Source of the DNA: Flectobacillus longus
Lineage (GTDB): Bacteria > Bacteroidota > Bacteroidia > Cytophagales > Spirosomataceae
Direction of reading: 5' to 3'
Assembly (NCBI RefSeq): GCF_030056705.1
Contig: NZ_JASHIC010000028.1
Span: 1 to 64,000 of the forward strand
Length of the DNA: 64,000 bases
Position numbers and translations under genes: made by a program. Position 1 is the first letter of the stretch, and every line of letters begins with the position of its first letter. Below, one piece after another: positions 29,006 through 38,265 of this stretch. The notes beneath the pieces are model-generated. The model worked only from the letters and a program-made list of their open reading frames with translations, searched no databases and was not told where the DNA came from.

Positions 29006-29956
29006 ATGAGTAATGTATCGATAGAAAAAGATGTTGAAGTAGCTTCCGAAGCGCAACCAAAATGGGGCGTATTTCCTCGTGAGTTGGAAGACGAAGCAAT
29101 TTATATTATTCGCGAAGTAGCGGCGCAGTTTGAGCGTCCTGCTTTGTTATTTTCAGGGGGTAAAGACTCTATTACCCTTGTGCGCTTGGCACAAAAGGCG
29201 TTTTATCCAGGGAAAATTCCTTTCCCATTAGTACATATCGATACTGGACATAACTTCCCTGAAACAGTTGAGTTTAGAGACTGGCTAGCCAACGAAGTAG
29301 GTGCCGACCTAATCGTTCGTTATGTGCAAGATTCTATCAACCAAGGCAAAGTAAAAGAAGAGACAGGTAAGTATGCTTCAAGAAATGCTTTGCAAACAGT
29401 AACCTTGCTAGACACAATCGAAGAATTTAAGTTTGATGCTTGTATCGGTGGCGCTCGTCGTGACGAAGAAAAAGCTCGTGCTAAAGAGCGTATTTTCTCA
29501 GTACGTGACGACTTCGGTCAGTGGGATGCTAAGCGTCAACGTCCTGAGTTGTTCGATATGTTGAATGGACGTATTTCTATTGGTGAAAACGTACGTGTTT
29601 TCCCTATTTCAAACTGGACAGAATTAGATGTTTGGAATTATATTAAGGAAGAGAAAATGGCGATTCCTTCAATCTATTACTCGCACAAACGTCAGGTAAT
29701 TGAAAGAGATGGAATGCTTTGGGCTGATTCTGAATACTTAAACAAAGATGCAGAGGAAATTCCATTCGAAGCTACAGTACGTTTCCGTACAGTAGGCGAC
29801 ATGACTTGTACAGCAGCAGTATCTTCAGAAGCAGTAGAGCTAGATGATATTATTGGCGAAATCCTTTCAGCAGAAATTTCAGAACGTGGTGCCCGCATCG
29901 ACGACAAGCGCTCTGAAGCTGCCATGGAAAAACGCAAGCAACAAGGATATTTCTAA
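29006..29956 (+). CDS. cysD: Sulfate adenylyltransferase subunit 2
   Basis: 316 aa, slightly longer than the usual ~300. Catalyses APS formation from ATP and sulfate, in complex with the CysN GTPase. PP-loop motif FSGGKDSITLVRLA near residue 50, then HIDTGHNFPETVEFRDW and GARRDEEKARAKERIFS, all typical of CysD. The C-terminus RSEAAMEKRKQQGYF is also the family's standard end. Its partner cysN follows, but a four-helix-bundle gene with flanking repeats intervenes. Confidence 0.96.
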   Translation: MSNVSIEKDVEVASEAQPKWGVFPRELEDEAIYIIREVAAQFERPALLFSGGKDSITLVRLAQKAFYPGKIPFPLVHIDTGHNFPETVEFRDWLANEVGADLIVRYVQDSINQGKVKEETGKYASRNALQTVTLLDTIEEFKFDACIGGARRDEEKARAKERIFSVRDDFGQWDAKRQRPELFDMLNGRISIGENVRVFPISNWTELDVWNYIKEEKMAIPSIYYSHKRQVIERDGMLWADSEYLNKDAEEIPFEATVRFRTVGDMTCTAAVSSEAVELDDIIGEILSAEISERGARIDDKRSEAAMEKRKQQGYF

Positions 29957-30480
29957 GTGATGAGTTGTGAGTGATGAATGTTGAGTTAACTTTTTGTAAA
30001 TTACTAAGAAATAAAAATCACCTATTTCTTTATTTTCTACAAAATGAAACACGAAAACCTTAAAGTTCGTACTAAAGCATTTGCACTCCGAATAATCAAT
30101 CTTGTTGATAAACTACCCAATAATTTATCCTGCCAAGTTATTGGAAAACAATTACTTCGTTGTGGTACTTCTGTAGGAGCTAATTATCGAGCTTCTTGCA
30201 GAGCAAGATCTCAATCTGATTTTATCTCAAAAATTGGAATTGTGATAGAAGAAGCAGATGAAGCATTGTTCTGGATGGAATTATTAGTTGAGTCAGGAAT
30301 TATAAAAGAGGTATTACTGCAAAGTTTGATGAATGAAGCAAATGAGCTAGTAGCCATTTTTATTGCATCTGGTAAAACGGCAAAAGAAAATAATAAGAAA
30401 TAAATTGAGAGTGAGAAAAGTATCAATATTGATGAAAATTTTAACTCCTCACTCCGCACTCAAAACTCCACACTCAGTAG
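29955..30480. mobile_element. Putative cassette: four-helix-bundle gene between inverted ACTC arrays
   Basis: Left flank (about 29957-29997) reads GATGAGTTGTGAGTGATGAA then GTTGAGTTAACTTTT. The right flank (about 30434-30478) reads AAAATTTTAACTCCTCACTC then CACTCAAAACTCCACACTCA. These are imperfect inverted copies enclosing one gene. The unit splits cysD from cysN. Mobility is inferred from the flanking arrays and the position; no transposase is present. Confidence 0.45.
30044..30403 (+). CDS. Four-helix-bundle protein (23S rRNA intervening-sequence protein family)
   Basis: 119 aa. The pattern KVRTKAFALRIINLVDKLP, GKQLLRCGTSVGANYRASCRARSQSDFISK and EADEALFWMELLVESG is characteristic of the family (TIGR02436 type), first found in 23S rRNA intervening sequences and related to the Avd accessory proteins of diversity-generating retroelements. 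The molecular function is not established. Here it is alone, same strand as the cys genes, 87 bp after cysD and 77 bp before cysN. I see no reverse transcriptase or variable repeat nearby. Confidence 0.9.
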   Translation: MKHENLKVRTKAFALRIINLVDKLPNNLSCQVIGKQLLRCGTSVGANYRASCRARSQSDFISKIGIVIEEADEALFWMELLVESGIIKEVLLQSLMNEANELVAIFIASGKTAKENNKK

Positions 30481-31731
30481 ATGGACATTTTAAGAATAGC
30501 AACAGCAGGTTCGGTTGATGACGGAAAAAGTACATTGATTGGACGTTTATTATACGAAACAAAATCTATTACAAAAGACAAAATCGAAGCACTTGAAGCG
30601 GCTTCGAAAAGAAAAGGTCTTGATTTTCTTGATTTGTCATTGTTGACTGATGGCCTTATTGCCGAGCGTGAACAAGGTATCACAATCGACGTGGCACATA
30701 TTTATTTCTCAACACCAAAACGTAAGTATATCATTGCCGATACGCCTGGGCACTTCGAATATACACGTAACATGGTAACTGGTGCTTCAAATACAAAAGT
30801 GTCAATGATTTTGATCGATGCTCGTAATGGTGTGTTGGAACAAACTTACCGTCACTTCTTTATCGCTTCTACTTTACGAATCCCAAAAGTTATCGTTTGT
30901 GTCAACAAAATGGACTTGGTAGGTTATAGCGAAGAGCGTTTCAACGAAATCAAAGCTAGCGTTGAAGATTTAGCTTCAAAAGTATCTTTCGAAGGTCAAG
31001 AGATTACTTTCATTCCTATGTCTTCTTTATATGGACAAAACCTTTCTACCAAATCTGACGAAATGTCTTGGTACAATGGCTTACCATTATTAGAAGAATT
31101 AGAGCAATTCCATCCAGAAACAGCAGTTGGTGCTTCGCACTCGGCTCGTTTCCCTGTGCAATTTGTGGTTCGTCCAAAAACAGAAGAATTCCACGACTAT
31201 AGAGGATACGCAGGTAAAATTGCTAGTGGTGAGTTTACCGTAGGAGATACTGTAACAGTATTACCAACTGGACAAAGTACAAAAATTGCGACGATTGAGA
31301 AATTTGGTCAAAAGCTCGAAACGGCTGGTCCAAAAGAATCTGTAGTAATTACCCTCGAAACAGATGTAGATGTATCGCGCGGTAATATGTTGGTAAAATC
31401 AGATGACCAACCAGCGCAGTTGAAAGAAATCAATGCAAAAGTATGTTGGTTAGACTCCCAAGCACTTACTTCGGGTCGTAACTACATTTTACAGCATGGC
31501 ATCAACGATTCAAAAGCTAAAGTTGTAAGCTTGAATAAAAAGTACGATGTCGTAAATCACGATGTTATTGCTGATTTCTCAGAATTGAAATTAAACGAAA
31601 TTGCAGAGGTAACAATCAAAACTGCCAAACCAATTTTTGCTGATAAATACGAAGATAACCCATCTAACGGAGCTTTTATTTTAGTAGATGAGTTTTCACA
31701 CTCAACCGTAGGTGTTGGTTTTGTGTTGTAG
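30481..31731 (+). CDS. cysN: Sulfate adenylyltransferase subunit 1, GTPase
   Basis: 416 aa. GTP hydrolysis by this subunit drives APS synthesis by CysD. EF-Tu-like G motifs: GSVDDGKST (10-18), DTPGH (about 85) and NKMD (about 140), followed by two beta-barrel domains. Length matches a CysN without a fused CysC kinase domain, which agrees with direct APS reduction by the neighbouring cysH product. The start directly abuts the ACTC-type array. Confidence 0.95.
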   Translation: MDILRIATAGSVDDGKSTLIGRLLYETKSITKDKIEALEAASKRKGLDFLDLSLLTDGLIAEREQGITIDVAHIYFSTPKRKYIIADTPGHFEYTRNMVTGASNTKVSMILIDARNGVLEQTYRHFFIASTLRIPKVIVCVNKMDLVGYSEERFNEIKASVEDLASKVSFEGQEITFIPMSSLYGQNLSTKSDEMSWYNGLPLLEELEQFHPETAVGASHSARFPVQFVVRPKTEEFHDYRGYAGKIASGEFTVGDTVTVLPTGQSTKIATIEKFGQKLETAGPKESVVITLETDVDVSRGNMLVKSDDQPAQLKEINAKVCWLDSQALTSGRNYILQHGINDSKAKVVSLNKKYDVVNHDVIADFSELKLNEIAEVTIKTAKPIFADKYEDNPSNGAFILVDEFSHSTVGVGFVL

Positions 31732-31749
31732 GTTTGACATAAAAGAATG

Positions 31750-31792
31750 AAAAAAGGTTGTCGAGGCTATAGAGCTTTGACAACCTTTTTTT
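31750..31792. terminator. Bidirectional terminator between cysN and VOC gene
   Basis: AAAAAAGGTTGTC (31750-31762) pairs with GACAACCTTTTTT (31779-31791), with further imperfect pairing in the loop (GAGGCT/AGCTTT). T-runs lie on both strands. ACTCA repeats (about 31845-31877) follow toward the VOC stop, as in the composite repeats. Confidence 0.85.
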
Positions 31793-31883
31793 GTAAATAA
31801 TTTTAAGAATTAAAGGATTTGAATAATGTATGCCTAAGAATGAGAATCACTAAATCTCCAATCACTAACTCACTCAATATTCC

Positions 31884-32276
31884 TCATCCCATCGGCGTAC
31901 AAAGCTCTATCAAAAAGCCATCAATATCACGCACATAAGCTACTGTTTGCCCCCAAGGCTTTTGTTTGGGAGGTGCTACCAAGATGGCGCCTGCTTCTAT
32001 GGATTGTTGTACCAAAGCTTCAACATCATCAGTAGTAAAGCCAATTTCAATAGCGAAAGGTTTAGACGAAAGACTACTTTCCTGAAAACCCTCAGGCAAA
32101 TTACTTGTGGCTAAAGATTTATGAGCGAAAGATAAAGTCGTTTCACCTGTAATCAACTCTGCATACGTGCTGTCAGGGCTGATAAACTTGGTAGTGAATT
32201 GAAAAGCCTTTTCATAAAATGCCATAGACTTTTCAACATCTGAGACATACAGAATGGTATAAGCAAATTTAATCAT
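31884..32276 (-). CDS. VOC (glyoxalase/bleomycin-resistance) superfamily protein
   Basis: 130 aa with two beta-alpha-beta-beta-beta modules. MIKFAYTILYVSDVEKSMAFYEKAF at the N-terminus and PWGQTVAYVRDIDGFLIELCTP at the C-terminus are typical of VOC metalloenzymes or binding proteins; the terminal Glu in LIEL is the usual metal ligand. Substrate unknown. The GyrI-like gene starts 34 bp upstream on the same strand, so the two are probably co-transcribed. Confidence 0.88.
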   Translation of the reverse strand: MIKFAYTILYVSDVEKSMAFYEKAFQFTTKFISPDSTYAELITGETTLSFAHKSLATSNLPEGFQESSLSSKPFAIEIGFTTDDVEALVQQSIEAGAILVAPPKQKPWGQTVAYVRDIDGFLIELCTPMG

Positions 32277-32310
32277 AGCAAATAGGATTTGAGTTTTGAC
32301 GAAATAAATC

Positions 32311-32766
32311 TTATTCTATTCCTAATAAAATCTCTGTAACGTTTTCTGCTGAAGTAAGATCAACCCAATGGATATATACTTCACGAACCTGATTGGTGGG
32401 TTTTGCGCCACTGCCATATAATTCCTTAAATAAAACTTCATATACAGGCTCGATATTACTGAAATCGCCATGATGCACATGAGCCATAGCCTTGAAGCTT
32501 TCGTGTGTTGTTAAGGTATATTTTTCAGGTAACTCAACCTCTGCTTCATTGACAGGCAATGCGATTTCGAGTGTAAAAGGTTTGGTCGGGTCGCCAGAAG
32601 CATTCCAATAAATAAACTCTAAGGGCCCTTGTGCTTCTAAACCTAATTGAGATGCTGTTACGTACAGAGGTTCTACTTCTCGCATAGCTATAGTATTGAC
32701 ATGCGGTAAGGTAGTTTCAGTACTGTAGATAAAATACTTCTGAGCAGGGATTTGTTTTGTTGTCAT
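32311..32766 (-). CDS. GyrI-like/AraC effector-binding domain protein
   Basis: 151 aa, without a DNA-binding domain. The composition and blocks (GPLEFIYWNASG, FTLEIALPVN, AMAHVHHGDFSNIEPVYEVLFKEL, VREVYIHW) resemble the stand-alone GyrI-like small-molecule-binding fold. Such proteins bind hydrophobic or cationic ligands or have hydrolase activity. It precedes the VOC gene, so the pair may handle toxic small molecules. Confidence 0.7.
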   Translation of the reverse strand: MTTKQIPAQKYFIYSTETTLPHVNTIAMREVEPLYVTASQLGLEAQGPLEFIYWNASGDPTKPFTLEIALPVNEAEVELPEKYTLTTHESFKAMAHVHHGDFSNIEPVYEVLFKELYGSGAKPTNQVREVYIHWVDLTSAENVTEILLGIE

Positions 32767-32903
32767 TTTGATTGTGAAGTTTAAAGTATAAGAAGTTTTT
32801 GCAATGGGCTAAATATCAATGTTCAACTTTTCGCTTTGCATTGAAGACATGACAAAATAACTACTGCTCAGTGACAAGGGTATGTCAGTAGGATCAAAAA
32901 AAA

Positions 32904-33239
32904 TTACATATTTTGTAAAGTTTTTTCCTGATGAATACGTCCCCACTTTCGAATTTCCTTTACAATCGGGTAAAGCGTTTCTCCATATTCGGTCAAAGCG
33001 TATTCCACACGTGGCGGAACTTCGGCAAAAACGGTTCTACTCAAAATACCATCTGCTTCGAGTTCATCTAATTGCTTAGCGAGCATACGTTCGCTAATGG
33101 TTGGAAGCGCACGTTTCATTTCGCCAAATCGATTGACCCCTTTTTTGATAAGTACCAATAAAGTGGTTTTGCATTTTCCCTTCAAGACTTTCATAAACAC
33201 ATCTGAAGGACAGTTATATTCAACAAGATTTTTTTCCAT
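32904..33239 (-). CDS. HxlR-family winged-helix transcriptional regulator
   Basis: 111 aa from the Met starting MEKNLVEYNCPSDVF; the ORF runs 39 codons further up without family similarity. HxlR/MarR-like winged helix: KVLKGKCKTTLLVLIKKGVNRFGEMKRALPTISERMLAKQLDELEADGIL and the family motif VPPRVEYALTEYG. Cys10 sits where redox- or electrophile-sensing Cys occur in some members. It is divergent from the quinone-oxidoreductase gene at 33587, a common arrangement for HxlR control of a reductase. Confidence 0.9.
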   Translation of the reverse strand: MEKNLVEYNCPSDVFMKVLKGKCKTTLLVLIKKGVNRFGEMKRALPTISERMLAKQLDELEADGILSRTVFAEVPPRVEYALTEYGETLYPIVKEIRKWGRIHQEKTLQNM

Positions 33240-33586
33240 TATTTCAAAAAATAAAACATTGATAGTCAGCAAAACTGCATTTTTTGTAAGTATCTGTACC
33301 CTTTGTAATTGCTTGACTTTCAGGGATATTTTGTAGAAGTTTATGACAGAAAGCAAAATAAATGAATTTTATCTGAAAGCAATCTAATGAGAGTGGTAAA
33401 GTTCAGTTGAGATATTGGGTAAGAATAGAAATTTTGAAATAACTCTTTGATTAGAAGTAATAGATAGATATATCATTAGTAATAATGAATTATTACGCTT
33501 TATGCAGTAAGCCGTAGGCAAGCACAGTTTTGAGCTTAATGCATAAAGCTTAAAGCGGGCAAAATGCCCATTAACATAACAAAACT
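33240..33586. promoter_or_regulatory. Divergent regulatory region of HxlR and oxidoreductase genes
   Basis: 347 bases with no gene. It contains a hairpin (GCTTTATGCAGTAAGC 33497-33512 with GCTTAATGCATAAAGC 33534-33549, one mismatch) and a small GGGC-AAAAT-GCCC stem (33557-33569) 17 bases before the oxidoreductase start. I could not fix an HxlR operator. Confidence 0.45.
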
Positions 33587-34582
33587 ATGAACCAATTTAA
33601 AGCCCTTGTGGTCTCCGAAACTGCTGAAAAGCAATATGTAAGAACCATCACGCAACGTAATATCGAAGACTTACCCGCAGGTGAGGTATTAATCAAAGTC
33701 CATTATTCTACTTTGAATTATAAAGACGCCCTATCCTCGATTGGAAATAAAGGCGTAACCCGTAATTATCCGCATACGCCAGGGATTGATGCTTCGGGTG
33801 TCGTGGTTGAAAGTACCGATGCTAATTTTTCGGTTGGACAAGAAGTATTAGTCACCAGTTACGATTTAGGAATGAATACATCGGGTGCTTTGGCCGAATA
33901 CATTCGTGTACCTGCCAAATGGGTAATTGCGCTGCCAGCAGGATTGAGCCTTGCTGAAGCGATGATATTGGGTACAGCGGGTTTTACGGCAGGTTTATGT
34001 ATTGATGCTTTGTTGAAATATGGGGTTAGTCCAGAAAAAGGCAAAGTGATTGTCACAGGTTCAACGGGTGGAGTAGGTATTTTGTCGGTAGCTATTTTAG
34101 CAAAATTAGGCTTCGAGGTAGTGGCTGTCACAGGAAAACCCGAAGCAGCGGAGTTACTCCAGCGTTTAGGGGCAACCGAGATTGTCAGCCGTGAAAGTTT
34201 GAATGATACCTCTGGTCGTCCGATGTTAAAGTCCATTTATGCAGGAGCAGTAGATACCGTAGGAGGGAATATCTTGGCAACTATTTTGAAGTCACTTCAC
34301 TATGGCGGAGCCGTTGCAGCTTGCGGTCTGGTGGCATCTCCTGATTTACCTACTTCGGTATTTCCATTTATTTTACGAGGTAATGCCCTACTAGGTATAG
34401 ATTCGGCCGAATGTCCTATGTCTAAACGCCTAGAAATTTGGCAGCATTTAGCCAGTGACTGGAAGTTAGACAACCTAAATTTAATTAGTCATGAGATTGG
34501 TTTAGAGGAAGTTCCAGCAAAATTAGACTTGATGTTACAGGGAAAAGCATTGGGGAAAAGCTTGGTTAAAATTATTGGCTAA
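33587..34582 (+). CDS. YhdH/YhfP-family NADPH-dependent quinone oxidoreductase
   Basis: 331 aa zinc-free medium-chain reductase. N-terminal STLNYKDALSSIGNKGVTRNYPHTPGIDASG is the YhdH/AcuI signature; nucleotide-binding motif VTGSTGGVGILSVAIL near residue 155. E. coli and marine homologues reduce acryloyl-CoA or quinone-like electrophiles with NADPH. Probably controlled by the divergently encoded HxlR regulator. Confidence 0.92.
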   Translation: MNQFKALVVSETAEKQYVRTITQRNIEDLPAGEVLIKVHYSTLNYKDALSSIGNKGVTRNYPHTPGIDASGVVVESTDANFSVGQEVLVTSYDLGMNTSGALAEYIRVPAKWVIALPAGLSLAEAMILGTAGFTAGLCIDALLKYGVSPEKGKVIVTGSTGGVGILSVAILAKLGFEVVAVTGKPEAAELLQRLGATEIVSRESLNDTSGRPMLKSIYAGAVDTVGGNILATILKSLHYGGAVAACGLVASPDLPTSVFPFILRGNALLGIDSAECPMSKRLEIWQHLASDWKLDNLNLISHEIGLEEVPAKLDLMLQGKALGKSLVKIIG

Positions 34583-34613
34583 AATAGGATAATCCCGATA
34601 AAACCTTTTTCCG

Positions 34614-34678
34614 AAATCCATAGATTTATCTTTCTAGAATAGGTAAAAAATAGAAGGTAACTCTATGGATTTTTTTTG
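34614..34678 (+). terminator. Possible terminator of oxidoreductase gene, overlapping the next stop codon
   Basis: AAATCCATAGA (34614-34624) pairs with TCTATGGATTT (34662-34672), followed by a T-run. The long loop makes it weaker. The right arm overlaps the 3' end of the FAD oxidoreductase gene, whose last codons read the T-run as Lys/Asn. Confidence 0.45.
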
Positions 34679-36483
34679 TTTTTTTCTTGTGCTAAAAACC
34701 CTTGATGGTCGATTTTTTGATAAAAAGGATTTAATACTTTATCCAAAAGATAGGCAAGTTCTCCTCTTTGGATAGTTCCTGTCGGTGGAAGATTTACTTG
34801 ATATTTTGGTGATATGTGGATAAATATGCTCGCCAATTGTGGATAACTCAGTGGATAACTCAACTCCGACTCTATAAATGTGGGTAACTTGAGCTTAGGA
34901 TAGTATGGTTTTAATCCTAGTAAGAAATCTTTCAACAAAATGGTGGAGTCTGGGTAGAACCATGTTTCATTCGACCATTTGTTGTTTTTACCTTCTCCCT
35001 TCAAGATACCTGTTGCTCCAATTTTTTGAATAGCTCTAAAATAAGGATGCTCAGGAGAGACATCGATATAAGGCATCAGGTACGCTTTCTGGTTGACTAA
35101 GGTATTTTGTACTTTTCGAATAGATACCTTTTCTGGAGAAACCTTATTTTGAACCGCAAGACTAGCCAGCACGCCAGCTGCTTGTCCTATTTCCATGACA
35201 ACAGGCTGAAGGCGTGAAGCTCCGTTGACAAGGTTGGATACGGAGATAGATTTTTCAGCAACGATAAGATTACTGACATTCTCAGGGATAAGGCTCCCCA
35301 ATGGAATATTGAAAGAAGGTACTGGAACAAAGTACAAATCGGGTGCTTTGGGGTTTTTGCCATGGTGCTGATCTATAGGATAATCTCCCACGGCGATACC
35401 TGTACGGTAAAGTGGTTCGGCTTGGGTAAATGGTTTTTCAAGATGATTCATATTGATGCGTGCCAGTCCTTTGATACGTCGACTTTCGCGGTGGTAGGGA
35501 ATCATAGGAAGAGAATCTTTTGTTTCAAAAATATCAGCTAATCCGAGGGTGTTCCAGCCTAATTCGGTTTGCATGAAGTACACAAAATTTCGGGTATGCT
35601 CTTTGGCTTTAATAATGGCTTGTTTGCGTTGTTCGGCATTCATATCAACCATATTAGCATAATAATCATTGCCATGAATTGGCCAATTAATCATGTACAG
35701 GTCGTTTTGTAGCTTCCCATACGTTTTCATTTTTTCACAATCCCAAAGTCTAGGCATTTGTTTGTCAGGGCATAATTTTTCACAAGCACAAATAAAATCC
35801 ACTCTACGATAATCAGCAGAAGGACTCACAGGCTTTTGGACCTGATGGTAGTCTTTTAGTACAGCCACGTATGTCAAGTCTTGAATAATGTCATTGGCTT
35901 GCTGAGGGGCTACTCTTTCGTGATAGGTACTTTGGGCATCCATTCCTAAGTCATATTTTACCCCTAAGAGAGCTGCAACATCGCCTAACTCGGTAGCGTC
36001 GATAAGGATTTTGGCTTGAATAGTTTCGGAGGTATTTCCTGCCAAAGAGACAAGCCAGTTATTATTCTGAGCAATAATCTGGGTATATCGAGTGCCCAAT
36101 AAGACATGAAGGTTTGATTCTTTACTACACATCTCGGAAAGAATCTGTTGTCCTACTTGAGGCTCAAACATCACTTGGCTTACCCAACCTGTTTGTAGGG
36201 CTGTGGCTGTACCATAATGTTTGACAAGTGCATTTTTGAATTCTGCCCAAAGCCCACTTGGTAAATGATGATTACCATCTATGGCACTGACCCCCGCAGA
36301 AGTAAGCATTCCTCCAAGCCAAGCTTCCTCTTCAATAATGGTAACCTTTACACCCAACCGAGCAGCTTGAATACCTGCCATCACGCCACTAGCACCTCCA
36401 CCAATCACAAGAACATCTGTTTTTAGCTGTGCGAAACTCCAAAGAGGAATAAAGTATATAAAGAGGAGAGCAAATTTTTTCAT
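34663..36483 (-). CDS. Secreted FAD-dependent oxidoreductase
   Basis: 606 aa from the ATG of the signal peptide MKKFALLFIYFIPLWSFAQ; in-frame upstream Mets lack a signal. FAD-binding DVLVIGGGASGVMAGIQAARLG (about 24-45) and GGMLTSAGVSAIDG are typical of the FAD_oxidored family often encoded among polysaccharide-degradation genes in Bacteroidota. A C-terminal stretch (about 505-600, AIQKIGATGILKGEG, FYPDSTILLKDFLLGL, TIQRGELAYLLDKV) resembles SLH repeats. Substrate unknown; location periplasmic or outer surface. Confidence 0.8.
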   Translation of the reverse strand: MKKFALLFIYFIPLWSFAQLKTDVLVIGGGASGVMAGIQAARLGVKVTIIEEEAWLGGMLTSAGVSAIDGNHHLPSGLWAEFKNALVKHYGTATALQTGWVSQVMFEPQVGQQILSEMCSKESNLHVLLGTRYTQIIAQNNNWLVSLAGNTSETIQAKILIDATELGDVAALLGVKYDLGMDAQSTYHERVAPQQANDIIQDLTYVAVLKDYHQVQKPVSPSADYRRVDFICACEKLCPDKQMPRLWDCEKMKTYGKLQNDLYMINWPIHGNDYYANMVDMNAEQRKQAIIKAKEHTRNFVYFMQTELGWNTLGLADIFETKDSLPMIPYHRESRRIKGLARINMNHLEKPFTQAEPLYRTGIAVGDYPIDQHHGKNPKAPDLYFVPVPSFNIPLGSLIPENVSNLIVAEKSISVSNLVNGASRLQPVVMEIGQAAGVLASLAVQNKVSPEKVSIRKVQNTLVNQKAYLMPYIDVSPEHPYFRAIQKIGATGILKGEGKNNKWSNETWFYPDSTILLKDFLLGLKPYYPKLKLPTFIESELSYPLSYPQLASIFIHISPKYQVNLPPTGTIQRGELAYLLDKVLNPFYQKIDHQGFLAQEKNKKNP

Positions 36484-36592
36484 AAATGATAAAATCTTGA
36501 GAAGACTCATAAAATGATAAAAGTAGAAGGGCAATTCAGTTCTTTCAAATCATCTTCTGCCTTTTAATTTTATTCTAAGTTATGTAAAAAAC

Positions 36593-36624
36593 AAAGGCCG
36601 TGTAGAGGGTTCTACACGGCCTTT
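36593..36624 (-). terminator. Terminator of lpdA
   Basis: AAAGGCCGTGTAGA (36593-36606) pairs perfectly with TCTACACGGCCTTT (36611-36624) around a 4-nt loop; the minus strand continues with TGTTTTTTAC. Confidence 0.88.
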
Positions 36625-36645
36625 ATAGAAGAATATCAACGCTGA

Positions 36646-38040
36646 TTATAAGTCAACAGCACAGCCATAAGCCGCTTCAGTTGCACCTTTGATAGCCTCA
36701 GAGATGGTTGGGTGAGGGTGAACAGCTGTCATGATTTCATGAGCAGTAGTTTCAAGGCGACGAGCCACAACTACTTCAGCAATCATTTCAGTTACGTTGT
36801 AACCAATCATGTGTGCACCTAAGAATTCACCGTATTTTGCATCGAAAATTACTTTCACAAAACCGTCTCTAGCACCAGCAGCAGTAGCTTTACCAGATGC
36901 TACAAATGGGAATTTACCCACTTTGATTTCGTATCCAGCTTCTTTTGCTTTTTTCTCAGTAAGACCTACAGAAGCAATTTCTGGAGAGCAGTAAGTACAG
37001 CCTGGAATATTGCTATAGTCTAATGGATGAACTGGGTGGTTAGCGATTTTCTCCACACAGATAATACCTTCAGCAGAAGCTACGTGAGCCAATGCAGGAC
37101 CTGGCGTAACATCACCAATAGCATAGTAGCCTGGGATGTTAGTTTCGTACCATTGGTTAACCAAGATTTTGCCTTTGTCAGTAATGATACCAACATCTTC
37201 CAAACCTACGTTTTCAAGGTTAGAAATAACACCAGCAGCCGAAAGAACGATGTCACAGTCGATAGAGATGTTACCAGAAGGAGTTTTTACCGATACTTTA
37301 CAACCTTCACCGGCGGTATCTACAGATTCAACAGATGAGTTTGTATGAATATCGATACCTAATTTTTTGTATTGTTTAGCCAATTCTTTAGATACGTCCT
37401 CATCTTCAACAGGAACGATGTTTGGCATAAATTCTACAATCGTCACCTTTGTACCCATAGCTGCGTACACGTAAGCAAACTCAACACCGATTGCTCCAGA
37501 ACCGATCACAACTAATGATTTTGGTTGAGTTTCAAGAGACATCGCTTTACGGTAGTCGATTACTTTTACGCCATCGATAGGGATATTTGGCAAAGCTCTA
37601 GCACGTGCGCCAGTAGCAATCATGATATTTTTGGCATCATATACCGTAACAGCACCATCAGCAGCGGTTACTTCTACTTTTTTGCCAGGTTTTACTTTAC
37701 CGTTACCCATGATTACGTCAATTTTGTTCTTCTTCATCAAGAATTGAACACCTTTGCTCATGGAATCGGCAACGCCACGTGAACGCTTGATAACAGCACC
37801 GAAATCTGCGCTAGCTTCAGAAACAGTGATACCGTAATCAGAAGCATGTTTGATGTATTCAAAAACTTGCGCTGATTTCAATAAAGCTTTAGTAGGAATA
37901 CAGCCCCAGTTCAAGCAGATACCTCCCAACGATTCGCGTTCTACTACGGCACATTTCAAACCCAACTGAGACGCACGAATTGCAGCTACATATCCACCTG
38001 GTCCTGAACCAATCACTATTAAATCATAAGTTGTTGCCAT
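36646..38040 (-). CDS. lpdA: Dihydrolipoyl dehydrogenase (E3)
   Basis: 464 aa flavoprotein of 2-oxoacid dehydrogenase complexes and the glycine cleavage system; reoxidises dihydrolipoyl groups with NAD+. FAD motif GSGPGGYVAA (11-20), redox-active disulfide Cys42/Cys47 in GGICLNWGCIPTK, NAD motif VIGSGAIGVEFAYVYAAMG, and the catalytic His in AVHPHPTISEA near the C-terminus. The E1/E2 genes are not adjacent. Confidence 0.96.
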   Translation of the reverse strand: MATTYDLIVIGSGPGGYVAAIRASQLGLKCAVVERESLGGICLNWGCIPTKALLKSAQVFEYIKHASDYGITVSEASADFGAVIKRSRGVADSMSKGVQFLMKKNKIDVIMGNGKVKPGKKVEVTAADGAVTVYDAKNIMIATGARARALPNIPIDGVKVIDYRKAMSLETQPKSLVVIGSGAIGVEFAYVYAAMGTKVTIVEFMPNIVPVEDEDVSKELAKQYKKLGIDIHTNSSVESVDTAGEGCKVSVKTPSGNISIDCDIVLSAAGVISNLENVGLEDVGIITDKGKILVNQWYETNIPGYYAIGDVTPGPALAHVASAEGIICVEKIANHPVHPLDYSNIPGCTYCSPEIASVGLTEKKAKEAGYEIKVGKFPFVASGKATAAGARDGFVKVIFDAKYGEFLGAHMIGYNVTEMIAEVVVARRLETTAHEIMTAVHPHPTISEAIKGATEAAYGCAVDL

Positions 38041-38077
38041 TTTGTTCTATTTTAAAGGGAAAAGTACAATTTGGCTA

Positions 38078-38085
38078 CAAATATA
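38078..38085 (-). promoter_or_regulatory. Candidate lpdA -7 promoter element
   Basis: Minus-strand TATATTTG matches TAnnTTTG, 37 nt upstream of the lpdA start. Confidence 0.45.
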
Positions 38086-38235
38086 GTTATAAGCTGTCAA
38101 CTGCTAAGTGATTAATTACAAGTTTTTGGCTAAACTTATACAGTTTATACTTCATCTATCAATTTTGATAACTTCAAGGTATTGAGGAAGAAGTATAAAT
38201 ATTCAAAAGCAGTAAACCCTCTTAGTAAAAAACGA

Positions 38236-38265
38236 AATCCTCCTCCGAAAATTCGAAGGAGGATT
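38236..38265 (-). terminator. Terminator of DUF4382 gene
   Basis: AATCCTCCTCCGAA (38236-38249) pairs with TTCGAAGGAGGATT (38252-38265) with one mismatch; the minus strand continues into CGTTTTTTAC. Confidence 0.8.

Noticed and set aside
30044-30403. Diversity-generating retroelement accessory gene
   Set aside because: No reverse transcriptase, template/variable repeat or target gene in the surrounding sequence.
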